In this document: positions 1-11,453 of the stretch, one piece after another
Layout: each line of letters opens with the position of its first letter
Position numbering within the stretch: position 1 is the first letter of the stretch
Notes under the pieces: generated by a model
Told to the model about the DNA's origin: nothing
What the model saw: only the letters and a program-made list of their open reading frames with translations
Database searches by the model: none
Made by a program: the position numbers and the translations under genes
Origin: Gordius sp. MW1
Taxonomy: Eukaryota > Nematomorpha > Gordioida > Gordea > Gordiidae
NCBI GenBank assembly: GCA_964036665.1
Contig: OZ038528.1
Span: 6,764,501-6,828,500 of the forward strand
DNA length: 64,000 nt
Reading direction: 5' to 3'

Positions 1-950
1 TTATAAATATAAGCTAATGCAAAAATTTGTTATTTACCTTTTTAGATGTATGCTTCTATAATTGTTGAAATTGTATTAAACTTTGTATTTTGTAATAAGT
101 AAGTTCCTAAGCTTATAAATATAAGCTAATGCAAAAGTTTGTTATTTATCTTTTTAGATGTATGCCTTTATAATTGTTGAAATTTTAGTATTTTGTTATA
201 AGTAAGTTACTAAGATTATAAATATAAGCTAATGCAAAAATTTGTTATTTACCTTTTTAGATGTATGCTTCTATAATTGTTAAAATTGTATTAAACTTTG
301 TATTTTGTAATAAGTAAGTTAAGATTATAAATATAAGCTAATGCAAAAATTTGTTATTTACCTTTTTAGATGTATGCTTCTATAATTGTTGAAATTGTAT
401 TAAACTTTGTATTTTGTAATAAGTAAGTTCCTAAGCTTATAAATATAAGCTAATGCAAAAGTTTGTTATTTATCTTTTTAGATGTATGCCTTTATAATTG
501 TTGAAATTTTAGTATTTTGTTATAAGTAAGTTACTAAGATTATAAATATAAGCTAATGCAAAAATTTGTTATTTACCTTTTTAGATGTATGCTTCTATAA
601 TTGTTAAAATTGTATTAAACTTTGTATTTTGTAATAAGTAAGTTAAGATTATAAATATAAGCTAATGCAAAAATTTGTTATTTACCTTTTTAGATGTATG
701 CTTCTATAATTGTTGAAATTGTATTAAACTTTGTATTTTGTAATAAGTAAGTTCCTAAGATTATAAATATAAGCTAATGCAAAAGTTTGTTATTTATCTT
801 TTTAGATAAATGCCTTTATAATTGTTGAAATTTTAGTATTTTGTATTTTGTTATAAGTAAGTTACTAAGATTATAAATATAAGCTAATGCAAAAGTTTGT
901 TATTTATCTTTTTAGATGTATGCCTTATAAGTCCCTAATATTATAAATAT
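1..950. repeat. Satellite array with a 324-bp higher-order repeat
   Basis: Tandem AT-rich monomers of about 103-112 bp start at 1, 113, 216, 325, 437, 540, 649, 761 and 871, each opening TTATAAATATAAGC. The starts recur every 324 bp (1/325/649, 113/437/761, 216/540), so three diverged monomers (112, 103 and 109 bp) form a higher-order unit. Unit 1-324 and unit 325-648 look essentially identical, whereas neighbouring monomers differ by several substitutions and short indels. From about 760 the order decays, and a degenerate tail runs to about 950. The array enters from the left edge, so its full length is unknown. It stops about 50 bp before the integrase-OTU start codon. It could be a satellite block or a tandem subterminal region of that element. 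Confidence 0.93.
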
Positions 951-998
951 TAAACTACTTAATTTATACTTTGATTAATTTAGCATTTATTTAATAGA

Positions 999-3477
999 AT
1001 GGAGGAATATAGTTTTATTGAGATTATAAATTATATGAAAAATGGGACTATTTCAGCAAACCTTACCTATAGACAAAAATTCTATTTCCTTGAAAAGACA
1101 AAAAAATACAAATTAGAAGAAAATTTGTTGTATGTTAGGAGGGCAGCTACATTTTGTGGCCAAAAAAGAGGTATTAAATATGAAGCATATTTTATTTTGT
1201 TAGATAAGTGGTTTAGGGTTGTTACAGAACCCGAAGAAAAGAAACAATTACTTAGTTTGTATCACAATGGTACTGAGGGAACCATCGTAGGACAAAGCCT
1301 AGGGTCACATCTTGGCATCAATCGCACAAGGGCCAAGATCACTGAAAAGTATTAGTTTAATTGTTAGCAAATTAAATAATTTATTATAAATAGCTATTGG
1401 TGGCCACATTTATCTGAGGATGTGACAGCCTATATCAATGGTTGCAGTATGTGCCAAAAGCACTCTGGAAAAACTGATAAGGCTACCCCTCTCTTGCATC
1501 CTGTATCCATCCCTTCATCACCATGGCGACTTGTTGGGATGGATTTATGCAACATGCGACCCAGTTCGGAAGGTTATTGCTGCTTTCTAGTAGTCATTGA
1601 CTACTTTACAAAGCATGTAGTAGCTAGAGCATTGAAAAGCCATACAATGCAAGAGGTGGGGGATCACCTTATACAAATTTTTTTTGAATATGAGTTTCCC
1701 GAGGTATATTATAAAGCAAATATGATGTAATAATAAACCATTTTTAATAGGCTGTAATCAATGACCAGGGTAGGGAATTTGTGAATTCTTTTACCCAGGA
1801 GATGTACACTATGGCAGGTGTACATCAGAGGATAACCACAGCTTATCATCCCCAGGCCAATGGTTTGGTCGAGCGGATGAACAGGACTATATTGACGAGT
1901 CTCTTAAAGTCCTGGACGGTAACTGTGAGCGTTGGGAGAGAGCGTTGCCTGGCGTGATCTATTCCCTGAACACCGCGGTTCAGGGATCAACGAAGATGGC
2001 ACCTTTTTTCTTGATGTTTAATAGGTATTAACAAATCATGTCATAACACCAATTTTCTTTTTTATATCTATTAGATACGCCAGGCGAGTTTTAAAGAGCG
2101 ACATGGAAATAGCTGCCGAGCCTAAAGAGGTTGCGGTAGAGGTCCCCTCTGAATCGGGTATTAATGCTGACGTAGCCTCAATGGCTCGTCAAGCATACAA
2201 ATTTGCCAGTATGAATATCCTAAAGGCACAACAAGTGCAAAAAAAATCATACGAAAAAAGGCATAAAACGTCATATGCCTTTAAAAAAGGGGATGTTGTA
2301 CTCGGTTACAACCTTAGAAGGGCCGATAGGAAGGGAGATAAAACGGCGCCTTCTTGGTTGGGGCCCTATAAAATAGTCGATAATTTCAAAGGTATGAGAT
2401 AAGTTATATTATTTATTATTATTAAGGTACATATTCACTTGAAAACATGTCAGGGCAAAGCTTAAAAAAAAAATTCACGGGAGTTCTCTCAAGAAATTTA
2501 GACAAAATTTGGATGGGGGTATTTAATATTATATATAAATTAATAAAATATAAAAGATTTGCCTAGTGACCTTTGGACCAAATCTGATTCTTTGATAAAA
2601 GGAACAGGTAGCTAAATGAACCTTTATGACGTTCAATAGATTATGTTTAATATTTATAAAACTTGTAACCCATTTTATTGTAGCCAAAAAAAGCCATCTA
2701 AGATGTGAATTTTATGTTGGATTTTTATACTACATCTTTTTATAAATTCTATAGGAGCCGAAAATGATAGAAATATAGGGGAAATCGATAAGTTGACGCA
2801 TGATGATGGTAAAAAAATATCTAAAATATAGGATATTATATTGCTTATTATATTATTATAAAATTAAATATTTTATAGACGTAATTTACAAGTCGTCGAT
2901 AGTGGAATTTAAGCTATCGTTTATTTTGCCAGACGTTTCCTGGAAAGAAAGGGCTATGGCTAGGTAATTTAATGTATAACGGCGATTAAATTATTAATAA
3001 TTATTTTTTAGATTGGGTTATACATGCCCAATTGGCCATCAAACCCAACCTCCGAAGAAATTAGAACCAAATTTTGGGGTTTTTGAAGTCGAAGGCGACG
3101 GTAATTGTTTTTACCGTTGCATAAGCAAGGCAATCTATGATGATCCAAATCATCATTCATTAATCCGCAATTATATTTGTAATTATTATTCTTCAGCTCC
3201 TCCACCTCCAGAGGTGAAGGCTATGGTCGCACCAGAGACTATAGCAGAATATATTATTTCTCATAAATTAAATATTTTAAAAACTTGGTCTTCACATATC
3301 GATATTTTATTATTTTCTCATGCATTTTATATTTCAATTCATGTATATACTTGGCAGAGGCAATTAAACAAATGGGTATGGTTTTCTTACCCTCATTGTT
3401 TTTCTCCAGATAATTACGCAATTTATTTACAACATAACATTAATCATTTCAACTTTATTTTCGATTGTTGTTTATAA
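999..3477 (+). CDS. Ginger1-like integrase-OTU protein, 9 exons, two frame breaks
   Basis: Exons read as 999-1348, 1394-1703, 1751-2024, 2075-2391, 2427-2518, 2557-2607, 2755-2808, 2879-2963 and 3012-3477. All introns are GT-AG, of 45, 47, 50, 35, 38, 147, 70 and 48 nt. Exons 1-2 give the HHCC zinc domain (YHNG, GSHLG, CSMC). Exons 2-3 give the integrase core, with catalytic Asp in GMDLCN, Asp in INDQGREF and Glu in NGLVERMN. Exon 4 holds a GPY/F module (SWLGPYKI). Exon 9 is an OTU cysteine protease: GDGNCFYR carries the Cys and NINHFNF the candidate His. Two single-base deficits break the frame, near 1907-1910 and in the A10 run at 2464-2473; the exon sum of 1999 nt is two short of a multiple of three. 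From family knowledge, Ginger1 DNA transposons encode gypsy-like integrases that can carry OTU or Ulp proteases, and DNA transposons keep introns. It may be a transposase or a domesticated copy. AATAAA lies at 3548. Confidence 0.78.
1349..1393 (+). other. 45-nt intron in integrase-OTU gene
   Basis: GTATTAG...AATAG. Removing it joins the HHCC half-domain to the YWWPHL motif in frame, completing an AAC codon across the junction. Confidence 0.8.
2392..2426 (+). other. 35-nt intron in integrase-OTU gene
   Basis: GTATGAG...TTAAG, among the shortest introns inferred here. It splits the residues just after the GPY/F module; removing it makes a GGT codon and keeps the downstream reading. Confidence 0.7.
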
Positions 3478-3553
3478 TGTTTTCTTGTTATGTTACGCGT
3501 TTTATTATCTATACGATTTTGTTTATAATTATTGTTATACGTTCTACAATAAA

Positions 3554-3904
3554 GTTTTTATATATTACAAATAAATATAGTAGCAAATTTTTTTATTAGT
3601 AGATGATAATAACTTAAATTATAATTTAAAAGTTGATATATTTTATATAAATAACAAATATATTTAAAAAATATTAAAACAAAAAATATTAAAATTAAAT
3701 ATTTAATGAGCTTAATTTATATTATGTTAAGCCTTTATTAAAAAATCTATTTTTGTTAAACCTTTATTAAAAAATCTATTTTTGATTGACATTTATACCA
3801 GCCTATAATAATCTTTTACCAGCCTATAATAATCTTTGTTGCAATTATAGTGCAAAAATACATGATTGACGTGTTTAATTGACTTACGCTATATCTAACG
3901 ATAC
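3554..3904. repeat. AT-rich spacer with two short tandem duplications
   Basis: No gene seen. A 29-bp unit (CCTTTATTAAAAAATCTATT...) occurs twice from 3732, and a 21-bp unit (ACCAGCCTATAATAATCTTT) occurs twice from 3797. I saw no inverted match to the left side of the integrase-OTU gene that would mark a terminal repeat. Confidence 0.6.
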
Positions 3905-4190
3905 GCGAATTGAACATTACACCGGATCTTAAAGAAAAAATGAAAGATAACCTTAGGAAACAGAAGTATTACCATGACAAGAACGCAAAATTTAGAGAAT
4001 TTAAATCAGAGGATGATGTTTGGATACGTAAAGAAAGGGGTTTTGGATAGTATAAAGGAGTACTCCAAGATAGGAAAGGAGAATATTCTTACAATGTTAG
4101 TAGGAAAGAAGGGCTTAAAAGGAAACAACCCGATCAGTTACACCGAGAGTTTGGTCAGGAGCTATACCGTAGCACCTGTCAGACTGTAGG
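3905..4190 (+). pseudogene. Ty3/gypsy integrase C-terminal remnant
   Basis: Translation gives NLRKQKYYHDKNAKFREF followed by DDVWIRK and a second-frame stretch with YSYNV and QLHREF. This is the familiar gypsy tail of the form 'QKxYYDKxAKxREFxVGDxVWVR ... HxDQL'. An in-frame stop follows RKERGFG and the reading then changes frame, so it is a dead fragment. No LTR is visible beside it. It is unrelated to the integrase-OTU gene upstream and closer to the gypsy copy at 40.7-43.0 kb. Confidence 0.6.
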
Positions 4191-4199
4191 AAGAGTTTG

Positions 4200-4822
4200 A
4201 TTTGTAATGAAGGGAGATTTGTCGTGATATGTTTATCCTAACTTCGTTATTGTTAACGATATTTAATTATTATGTATATATGTATTCCTTGTGGAGAAAT
4301 ACCACGTCTTTATGTTTCTATTGTTAAATTATCATGTAAATTAGACATAAAACAAATTATAAATAAAAACAATCATTATATTCGTAAACTAAATTTAAAA
4401 AAGCGGATGAAAATTAAAAATTATTTAGAAAAAACATGCAATAGCACAAGCGATGACAACTGCTTTAAATTACCTATATCTTGTCTATAAATCAACAGAA
4501 TTCATCAGCCAAATATTATAGATTATGTCATCTAGCGTTCAAGCATAATAAGGCATGCTATTTTCCTTTAAAACAGTTAAAGCGTTAATTTTATACGACT
4601 ATGTTTATGATTATTATTGCTAAACTTCGGGTGTAAGTCAAGAAATCTGAAATTTTACATGGACCCATTTAAAAATCAATTTTAATATCGTTTAATTATG
4701 CATTGCAATAAAGTATTTTGATTAATTGATTCTTTAGAATTTTATTAGGTTTATTTAAAATGGGCTGGTGGCAATTGGCAAATAGTTATTAATTATCTTC
4801 AATTAAAGTTCAATCAACCTAT
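4200..4822. other. Gene-free AT-rich stretch
   Basis: A 72-codon open frame at 4272-4490 has AT-biased composition and no recognisable motif. I see nothing else supportable. Confidence 0.5.
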
Positions 4823-4830
4823 GTCATTTT

Positions 4831-5575
4831 TAGAGCTGTTAAAGTTACTTATTCATAGTAACTAATTAAGTTAGAGACTTTAACTTAAAGTTACTTTCAA
4901 AAAAATGTAATTAAATACAATAACAGTTATATTTTTTGAGAAGTAACTGAATAAAATTGCATAGCAATTAATAGTTCAAGTTACTTACAGTCACTTACCT
5001 AATGGAATTAGGTACATTAAAAGTTGCTCGGTTATTTTAAAAAAAGTGTTTTCTAATAAAATTTATTATTTACATATTGGAATAAAAATCACAGGGTAAT
5101 ATATGTGATTCGATTTGAATAAAACGTTATATTTTATTTTGTCGTCTAGTAAGCTTGTCCGCTATTTACTAAATATTAGTTTCCAAGACCAAATAGGCAC
5201 ACTACGGGGCGTATATTGCATAGCAATAAAGTTATTATCATATTTTTTTAAAAATTTATCATTATTATTGTTCCTTTATTATGAATAGATATTTAAGAAA
5301 ATAATAAATTATGATATTAGTAATTACAGGATGAATTAGCTATTTGAAAAAGTATTTAATGCGATAAACACCAACTAGACGTGTATAACTATATTATTTA
5401 ATTTGATTAATGATTTTTAAATTTTATTAAAAGTGACTGTAAATTTAATTGTATAGTTGCTGATTTAATATAACTAACTACAGTTACAGTTTTTCTCAAG
5501 TAAAACAGTTAATTTATGAAGTAAAGGAAGTAGTCCAGGAACTAGTTACATGTAACTAGTTATTTAAAAGCTCTA
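4831..5575. mobile_element. Non-autonomous hAT element, TSD GTCATTTT
   Basis: The ends are imperfect inverted repeats: left TAGAGCTGTTAAAGTTACT, right (complement) TAGAGCTTTTAAATAACTAG. They are flanked by exact 8-bp direct repeats GTCATTTT at 4823-4830 and 5576-5583. Inner ends carry many copies of GTAACT/AGTTAC, as in hAT subterminal repeats. There is no transposase. The right half resembles 46130-46450, so the family has more than one copy here. Confidence 0.85.
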
Positions 5576-5759
5576 GTCATTTTTATATAGGTAAATGATT
5601 AACATTTTTGCATTAAAACTCCACACAAAATAAACATATATTATATGTGTATACTCCTAAAAAAATCCTATGTTTTATTTTTGAAATCTTTTAAATTTTA
5701 TATTATAAGTAATTATGTTATGTTTGCCGGTCGATAAAATAGGTCGTCTTGCCTTATAA

Positions 5760-6998
5760 TTACCTTCTGCTTATATTTCTTGCTGTGGTCTGTATTGCTA
5801 AATAGATTAGTGATGTTGACTCCTTGGTTTGGTATATACATATTCCACAAATAATAACAATGCAGCCTAATAGCTGATAAAAATTAAAGGTTTGCCACCT
5901 TAGTATTAAGGATATGGCCCAAACTATAAGAATTCTCATACTGTCAATTACCATTCTAGTGGTTGCGCTTAGAATTTTGGTAACACTTAACCCTGACACA
6001 TTAACTAAGGGGATACACGTAAAATTTAAAATTATGGATCCAATCAACGGTGCTGAACTCCTTACTTGAATCCATGCGTCAAAAGAGTTTTCCAAATAAA
6101 TTGGGTGATTATTATTATAAAAAGATTGAGAGCCAATGTTGCTGATAGGAATGTTAGAAACTAGGATTATTACAGGTATTATAAAAGATAATCCAAATAT
6201 TCCCTCCCAGCCTATAACCCAAAAACATGATAGGTCAGGGCTTTCGGTAACTATTTTTTCCTCAATCACAACTTGAAATGCTACTATGATCTGTGAGAAG
6301 AAGATTAAAAGATCAGCCATAACCGTCTTTATGATTGAATAATAATCGTGGTCACTGTTTGTAAGTATAGGATTACTGTAATTTCCCTGTTCTAGTTTTA
6401 AATTAAACGATTTGGTGTAGACTATATCCGAAACACCGACAATGATAATACCTAATAAAATTATTAAGACTCCGCTCCATTGAGATGAAGATAATTTGTT
6501 TTTAAGTAAAAGTGCCGAAAGGGCACCGGTGAAAATGATAACACCACCTCGAAACATAGAAAAACTGGAAACCAATGTCAAGTTTAAGGCATAATACATT
6601 ATACAAGATGATAACATATCACAAAACGCGGGTACGGTAAAACGAAATATGTTGCTAACTTTCAATTCTTGCTCAGTTAAATGATGGCTTTTAAATAAAT
6701 TTTCCTTCTGTTTTGATTGAGTTTTTAGCAAAGCATCCTCCTCTTGAGTAAAAATTATTTCTTGCTTTGAATTAGTGTTTTGATGGGAAAATTGTTTTTT
6801 AATTGCATAAATTACTAAACATGTAGCTTCTCCCAAAAACATGATAGCAGTTTGAATGAAGGGATGGTTAAAGTTGTGAGGGTAACCGAAAGAACCATTG
6901 GATTCTATCTTATCTGCTAATTTAATTGATATAGTATGAATAGATCCAGAGATAATCATAGTTGCTCCAATAATTAAATGTTTGATTTTAATAGACAT
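5760..6998 (-). CDS. SLC35F6-like multi-pass transporter (EamA/DMT family)
   Basis: Single uninterrupted exon of 412 codons plus stop. The frame opens slightly upstream with TTG, but the first ATG (complement of 6996-6998, MSIKIKHL) gives a normal start that leads straight into a hydrophobic helix. About ten hydrophobic segments follow. Diagnostic stretches are GGVIIFTGALSALLLK, GVLIILLGIIIVGVSD, CFWVIGWEGIFG and SVTKILSATTRMVIDS, the last two matching the conserved WEG and ATTR motifs I know from SLC35F6 (C2orf18). A hydrophilic loop near residues 70-105 is longer than usual. Family members sit in endolysosomal or mitochondrial membranes; the substrate is uncertain. The absence of introns in a region of intron-bearing genes could mean retroposition or intron loss. 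TTTATT (AATAAA on this strand) lies about 85 bp past the stop, near 5674. Confidence 0.85.
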   Translation of the reverse strand: MSIKIKHLIIGATMIISGSIHTISIKLADKIESNGSFGYPHNFNHPFIQTAIMFLGEATCLVIYAIKKQFSHQNTNSKQEIIFTQEEDALLKTQSKQKENLFKSHHLTEQELKVSNIFRFTVPAFCDMLSSCIMYYALNLTLVSSFSMFRGGVIIFTGALSALLLKNKLSSSQWSGVLIILLGIIIVGVSDIVYTKSFNLKLEQGNYSNPILTNSDHDYYSIIKTVMADLLIFFSQIIVAFQVVIEEKIVTESPDLSCFWVIGWEGIFGLSFIIPVIILVSNIPISNIGSQSFYNNNHPIYLENSFDAWIQVRSSAPLIGSIILNFTCIPLVNVSGLSVTKILSATTRMVIDSMRILIVWAISLILRWQTFNFYQLLGCIVIICGICIYQTKESTSLIYLAIQTTARNISRR

Positions 6999-7345
6999 TT
7001 CTAACAACTCAATAAAATTTTCAGTGGAAATTTAGTATTGCTAACAATTGTTGGCTTGCAAAATATGTTTAATCATTTTACTAAACGCACAGCTAAAGCA
7101 AATTAATTGATATCTTATAACATTATATTAATGCTTATTTGTGTGGCGATATAAAGTAGTAGAAAGGGCGTCGATGCTGCAAAAAATAGTATACTAACTA
7201 TATAAATTTAATGACTTTTAATTAAGCAAGTATACAAGTATACAGGTCACATATAATTAAATTAATAATGCGTTATGATTTTAGCGTATAAACGTCATAT
7301 AGTTATAATGTTGAAGTCGTTTTTTAATTGTTAATTGTATAAGTC

Positions 7346-10300
7346 ATGGGAGTTGATTATGAGCGATCTTATTCTTCTGAGGCTTTCAATAAGCAAATAG
7401 TAACATCAGTGGATAGAGAACATAGAGAAAGACTGTCCCCAACTTTACTAACTTTAGCTAAAAGGGAAGTCAAAACCAACCAAATTTTCAAAAAATTTCA
7501 CAATTTAAACCTCGATCAAGGATCTTCTCTATATTACGCGCATAATAAGCAGGAAATCGTGTATGTGCCACCTAGGTTAAAGCTCTCTAGTATAAATGAT
7601 CGGGTGGAGCAAAAGACGAAAGCTTTCTTACAAGAAGATAAAATCAAGCCAATTGCTAAAGTATCTTGGACAAAAGTCATGCTCAATAAGGCCGAGGATT
7701 TTGAAGCCCAAAAATTAAAGGCATTAGGTATGATAGACTTATATAAACAATGTCAATTATTATACATAAAAGCAATTCAAATAACATAACTATAAATGTT
7801 TGCTAAGTATATAGCTATTATTCAGTAAATAATATTTCTAATTATTTCATTAGAACGTTCATCTGAAATTGCAGGAGTTGATGAGGTATATAAAATAATA
7901 ATGAGCAAATATGTCATTTTAATACATATTTTGAAAAAAGTTAATCCTTGTTAATAAATAGATACGAAATATAGACATTTTCACAACTCGGGAGAATTAC
8001 GAACATCATCTCCATAATACAGAGTCAAAAAATTACAAGTTAGATTCAGAAGGATCCGAGGAGATTATATTTAGGAAAATAAGTCCCTCGCCAGTGTTGG
8101 AAAAGGAATTGGAAAAAAGGATGAAACAAAAACTTATTCCTTCAAGAGGAAGTTATAGAAGTATATATGTGGCAACATTTTAAAGTTTTTATCAGCTAAA
8201 TAAACCTGTAATTTACCGGATAAACGGTTATAGTTAAGTCCAAAGACGTTTAGCTTAAAACATATAAATTGTTTGTTTTTATTTTAATACGGCCAATATA
8301 ATTTCAGGTGAAATCATGCAAAGTCAAAATCTCCAATTTGACCCCTGCCCATTTTTTCCAGCAAATTCCATCATAAATCTTGATATTTTTAATTTTAAAA
8401 CGACCCCACCAGAAATTAATTTAAATTATCACTTAAAATTCGGTTCATAGCGATAAAACTACGTGTTATAATTTTAAATTCCTATTTATTGTTTGGACGA
8501 TTACAATCAGGGATGTAGCTATTAAAAATTTTAACCTAATCCCAACCTGATTGCATCATTAAATATTAAATCAGAATACGTTCAAGTGTGGTTTGGGCCA
8601 CCCTTGCAGGACTCTAAGCGGTCTTCAAACAACTTCATACATTTAAAAAGCTTGGTTTTCGATTGTAATTTTGTCTTAAAATTAAATTTCACTATTTTTT
8701 GTTATTGTCATATATTCTATGTAGCAAACAATAAATTTTGCCATAAATTATTACTTTTTTTCTTCCAATAACTTAGATTCCTTGAAGGGAACTTTGGGAG
8801 GGAGAAGAAAGAGCAAACAAGAAAACAAGACCGTTATAAAGGAATGGAGAAGAAAGAGACATAATGCGTTAAGCAATTTCAAAAAGGAGCAAGATTTAGT
8901 CAAAAAAGATTGGATCGAAAATAGTGGTAAACCCTTTGTGCGTGGTATTCATAAGGAATATAAAAAGGAATTGGACAATTTGTATTGTGATTTTGAAATG
9001 CATTTGAAAGGGGTGAATGAGGATTATCAAGCTTATGTGAAGCGATTGGAGATGGAGCAAGATGTAAAAAATAATAATTTTATGGAGGAACTTAGTAGAT
9101 TTTGGGGAAAAGAAAATAATTTAATGAACCAAGAATGGGAAGAAGAAAAGGTTAAAACAGTTGTGAGCGCAAGAGAAGAAAATGATAACATTCGAGACGT
9201 GGGAAATATAAAAAAAATTGCTGATTTGAAAAATGCTTTTAAAGAAAATTGGGACCATACTTTAGATAATGCTATTAATATGTGGATTGAGGAAAAGGCT
9301 GATGTAGAAAATAGAGGTAAAATAATATTAAGCTATCTAAATTTCGCAAAGTATTATGATTATAATACATAATAATATTGCATCTTTTTTTGTTACTTTA
9401 ATTCTAGAGAAAGAAAATTTGAAAATTTTTGCCTATGAGAAAGCTAGCGATTTGGGGAGTGATAAAACAAAATTGCTCACTACTTGGGACAAGGAAGTCA
9501 CTAATTTTAACAAAGAATTTCAGAAAAAAGTGGAAACGATAAAAGGTGTGATAATGCAAGATTATGAAAGCATACAAAAGAAAATGGAAAAGGACGTAGC
9601 TCAAAAGTATTCTGCTCATGAAAAGGCGAAAAATTATAAGCAAAGAATTAATGAGTCATTAGGAGACGATGGTACAAATACCGAAGAAAAAAATTTGTCA
9701 AATTTAATTAGTCAATTTAACTTAGAGGAGTGGGCCCGAGGTTCTAAAAAAATTAATGACATCATAAAACAAACTCAACAAAGCAATGTAGGGGTGCCCT
9801 CTGATAATATAAGACATTCAAAGCAAATCAACGATGCTGCAAAGTATGAAAAGTATGTAGAAGAAGCGAGAGAATTATTTAATCGCGAGTCCAACAAGCT
9901 CGCTCAAGAAGTCGAAGATGATATAAAAAGCAGTTACAATTCCTTTATAAACTGTAATAAAGGCAAAAATTTCAGCGACGCTTCGCAACCGCACGTCGTT
10001 TTAAACACACCGCTCGACAGTGTTAATGCGTATGACATGTTAAATAAAATATCTACGACAACTTCGAGTTTTACCAGTATGGATGATTCGAGTAATGCTA
10101 CAACCATAGACTCTTCCTACACTCCCCACGTAACTTTGACTAAGCCATCAGATTCAACGAAGAAAGGTGCCGATTCAAACTTAGTAGATGTTGCTAAACC
10201 AATTTCAATCGTTATTGGGAAAACGTTGACCAAAAGCGTTTCTTTCATTAAAGGTAACTTATTGTCGGGTAAATATTAAAATACTAAATAACATATTTTT

Positions 10301-11453
10301 GTTATATACAAAAAATATAAAAATCACCGATATCAAGTAAAAAATTGATCAAACACTTTATTATTATGAAAATTATGTGTTTGTTTTAATTTTATATCAA
10401 ATATGCAACTTAAAGGTTTCAACAAGGATTATATTTTTCAGGCATATAAACTATATTTACTTATTAACTGATTTTAATATTTAAAAACCCCAGGCGACTT
10501 AGCCCCAAAACCCTACCTTTCAGATCATGATTCATTACCATCTGATTCTATAACCCCTACCCCGAGTATACCATCTTTTGAGCCACTTGGTGTGAAGCAG
10601 GATGACAATCGGGCAATAAAATCGATCGTTAAAAAAACCAGTGTTAAAACGGGTGAAGAAGATCGCTTGGAAAGTTTTAAAGTTAGCCAGGATAACCTTC
10701 AAAAGAAAGTATATGCATTTAATTTGATATGCATCGTTTTAAGTAAAAACTAGTGACCTGCAACTGGCCTTCCTATAAAAAGTTTAAGAGTTTGGGCCCG
10801 GCCCGTGCCCGTTAAGGTTATTAATTATAGGCCCGGACCCCACCGCTAAATTTTTAAAGAGCCCGTTGGCGTTTCCAAATAATAATAATTTTTTTCAATA
10901 TTGGAACAATCAGAGATATGTTAATAATGCTCATAATAATCATGTAAAAATTAGTTAATAATTGTTGGTCTTAAACGGGGTTTTAATTCTTCCAACAAGC
11001 GACCTGGCGTTTGAAAACTTTCACTAGTAACAGCTGTAGCCTCTATACATAAAACGATATATATCAAATATAAAATTTCTAAAAATCTTATTCTAGGTTA
11101 TATCTATACATATCTACCATACTATAAGATCAAAACTTTCATCATCCACAATTTAGAATTTGCAGATCATTTTATAAGTAAATAATGAGGAAAAATGAAT
11201 AAAGATTAAATCATTAATGTGAAATTTGATAATTATAAACTTTAAAATACTTATAAAAGCCCACCTTTTATATAAATTAAAAAATAAAACACAATTTAAA
11301 CTATTTTAGCGGCCAATGATAAGCCTCATTTATATTTTTTTCAAAAAGCCCGTCAATTCCTTTGGTTATATCCGCAGGCCGGGCCATGCAAATATCTAAT
11401 AAAATCCTTAATGATTTATTTATTTTTAGAGCGAACCTCAAAGGAATATATGA
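7346..11453 (+). CDS. Uncharacterised 750-residue coiled-coil protein, 7 exons
   Basis: Exons are 7346-7727, 7854-7885, 7962-8160, 8777-9316, 9408-10268, 10494-10708 and 11430-11453. All junctions are GT-AG, every phase agrees, and the sum is 2253 nt (750 residues plus stop), so the gene looks intact. The N-terminal 200 residues are basic and polar. Residues from about 210 to 490 are highly charged, rich in Lys/Glu/Asn and alpha-helical in character (for example KEWRRKRHNALSNFKKEQ), suggesting a long coiled coil with regular Trp (EWxxE, FKENWDHT). The C-terminal third is Ser/Thr/Asp-rich and probably disordered, with two similar patches (HVVLNTPLDS, HVTLTKPSDS). There is no signal peptide or membrane segment. 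I do not recognise the family. The short terminal exon is the least certain part; otherwise the frame would end near 10753. The last intron holds a hAT relic. Confidence 0.72.
10751..11398. mobile_element. Degenerate hAT relic of the GGCCCGG-subterminal family
   Basis: The left end TAGTGACCTGCAA and right end TGCAAATATCTA resemble the intact element at 32083-33205 (TAGAGACCTGCA ... TGCAGGTCTCTA). Both carry GC-rich inner ends built from GGCCCGG/CCGGGCC in otherwise AT-rich DNA. Flanks GTAAAAAC and ATAAAATC match at 6 of 8 positions, an aged target duplication. No coding remnant is seen. It sits in the last intron of the coiled-coil gene. Confidence 0.6.

Noticed and set aside
2608..2754. Extra exon inside the 147-nt intron of the integrase-OTU gene
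   Set aside because: A TTGTAG acceptor near 2684 exists, but the following stretch has early stops and skipping it keeps phase.
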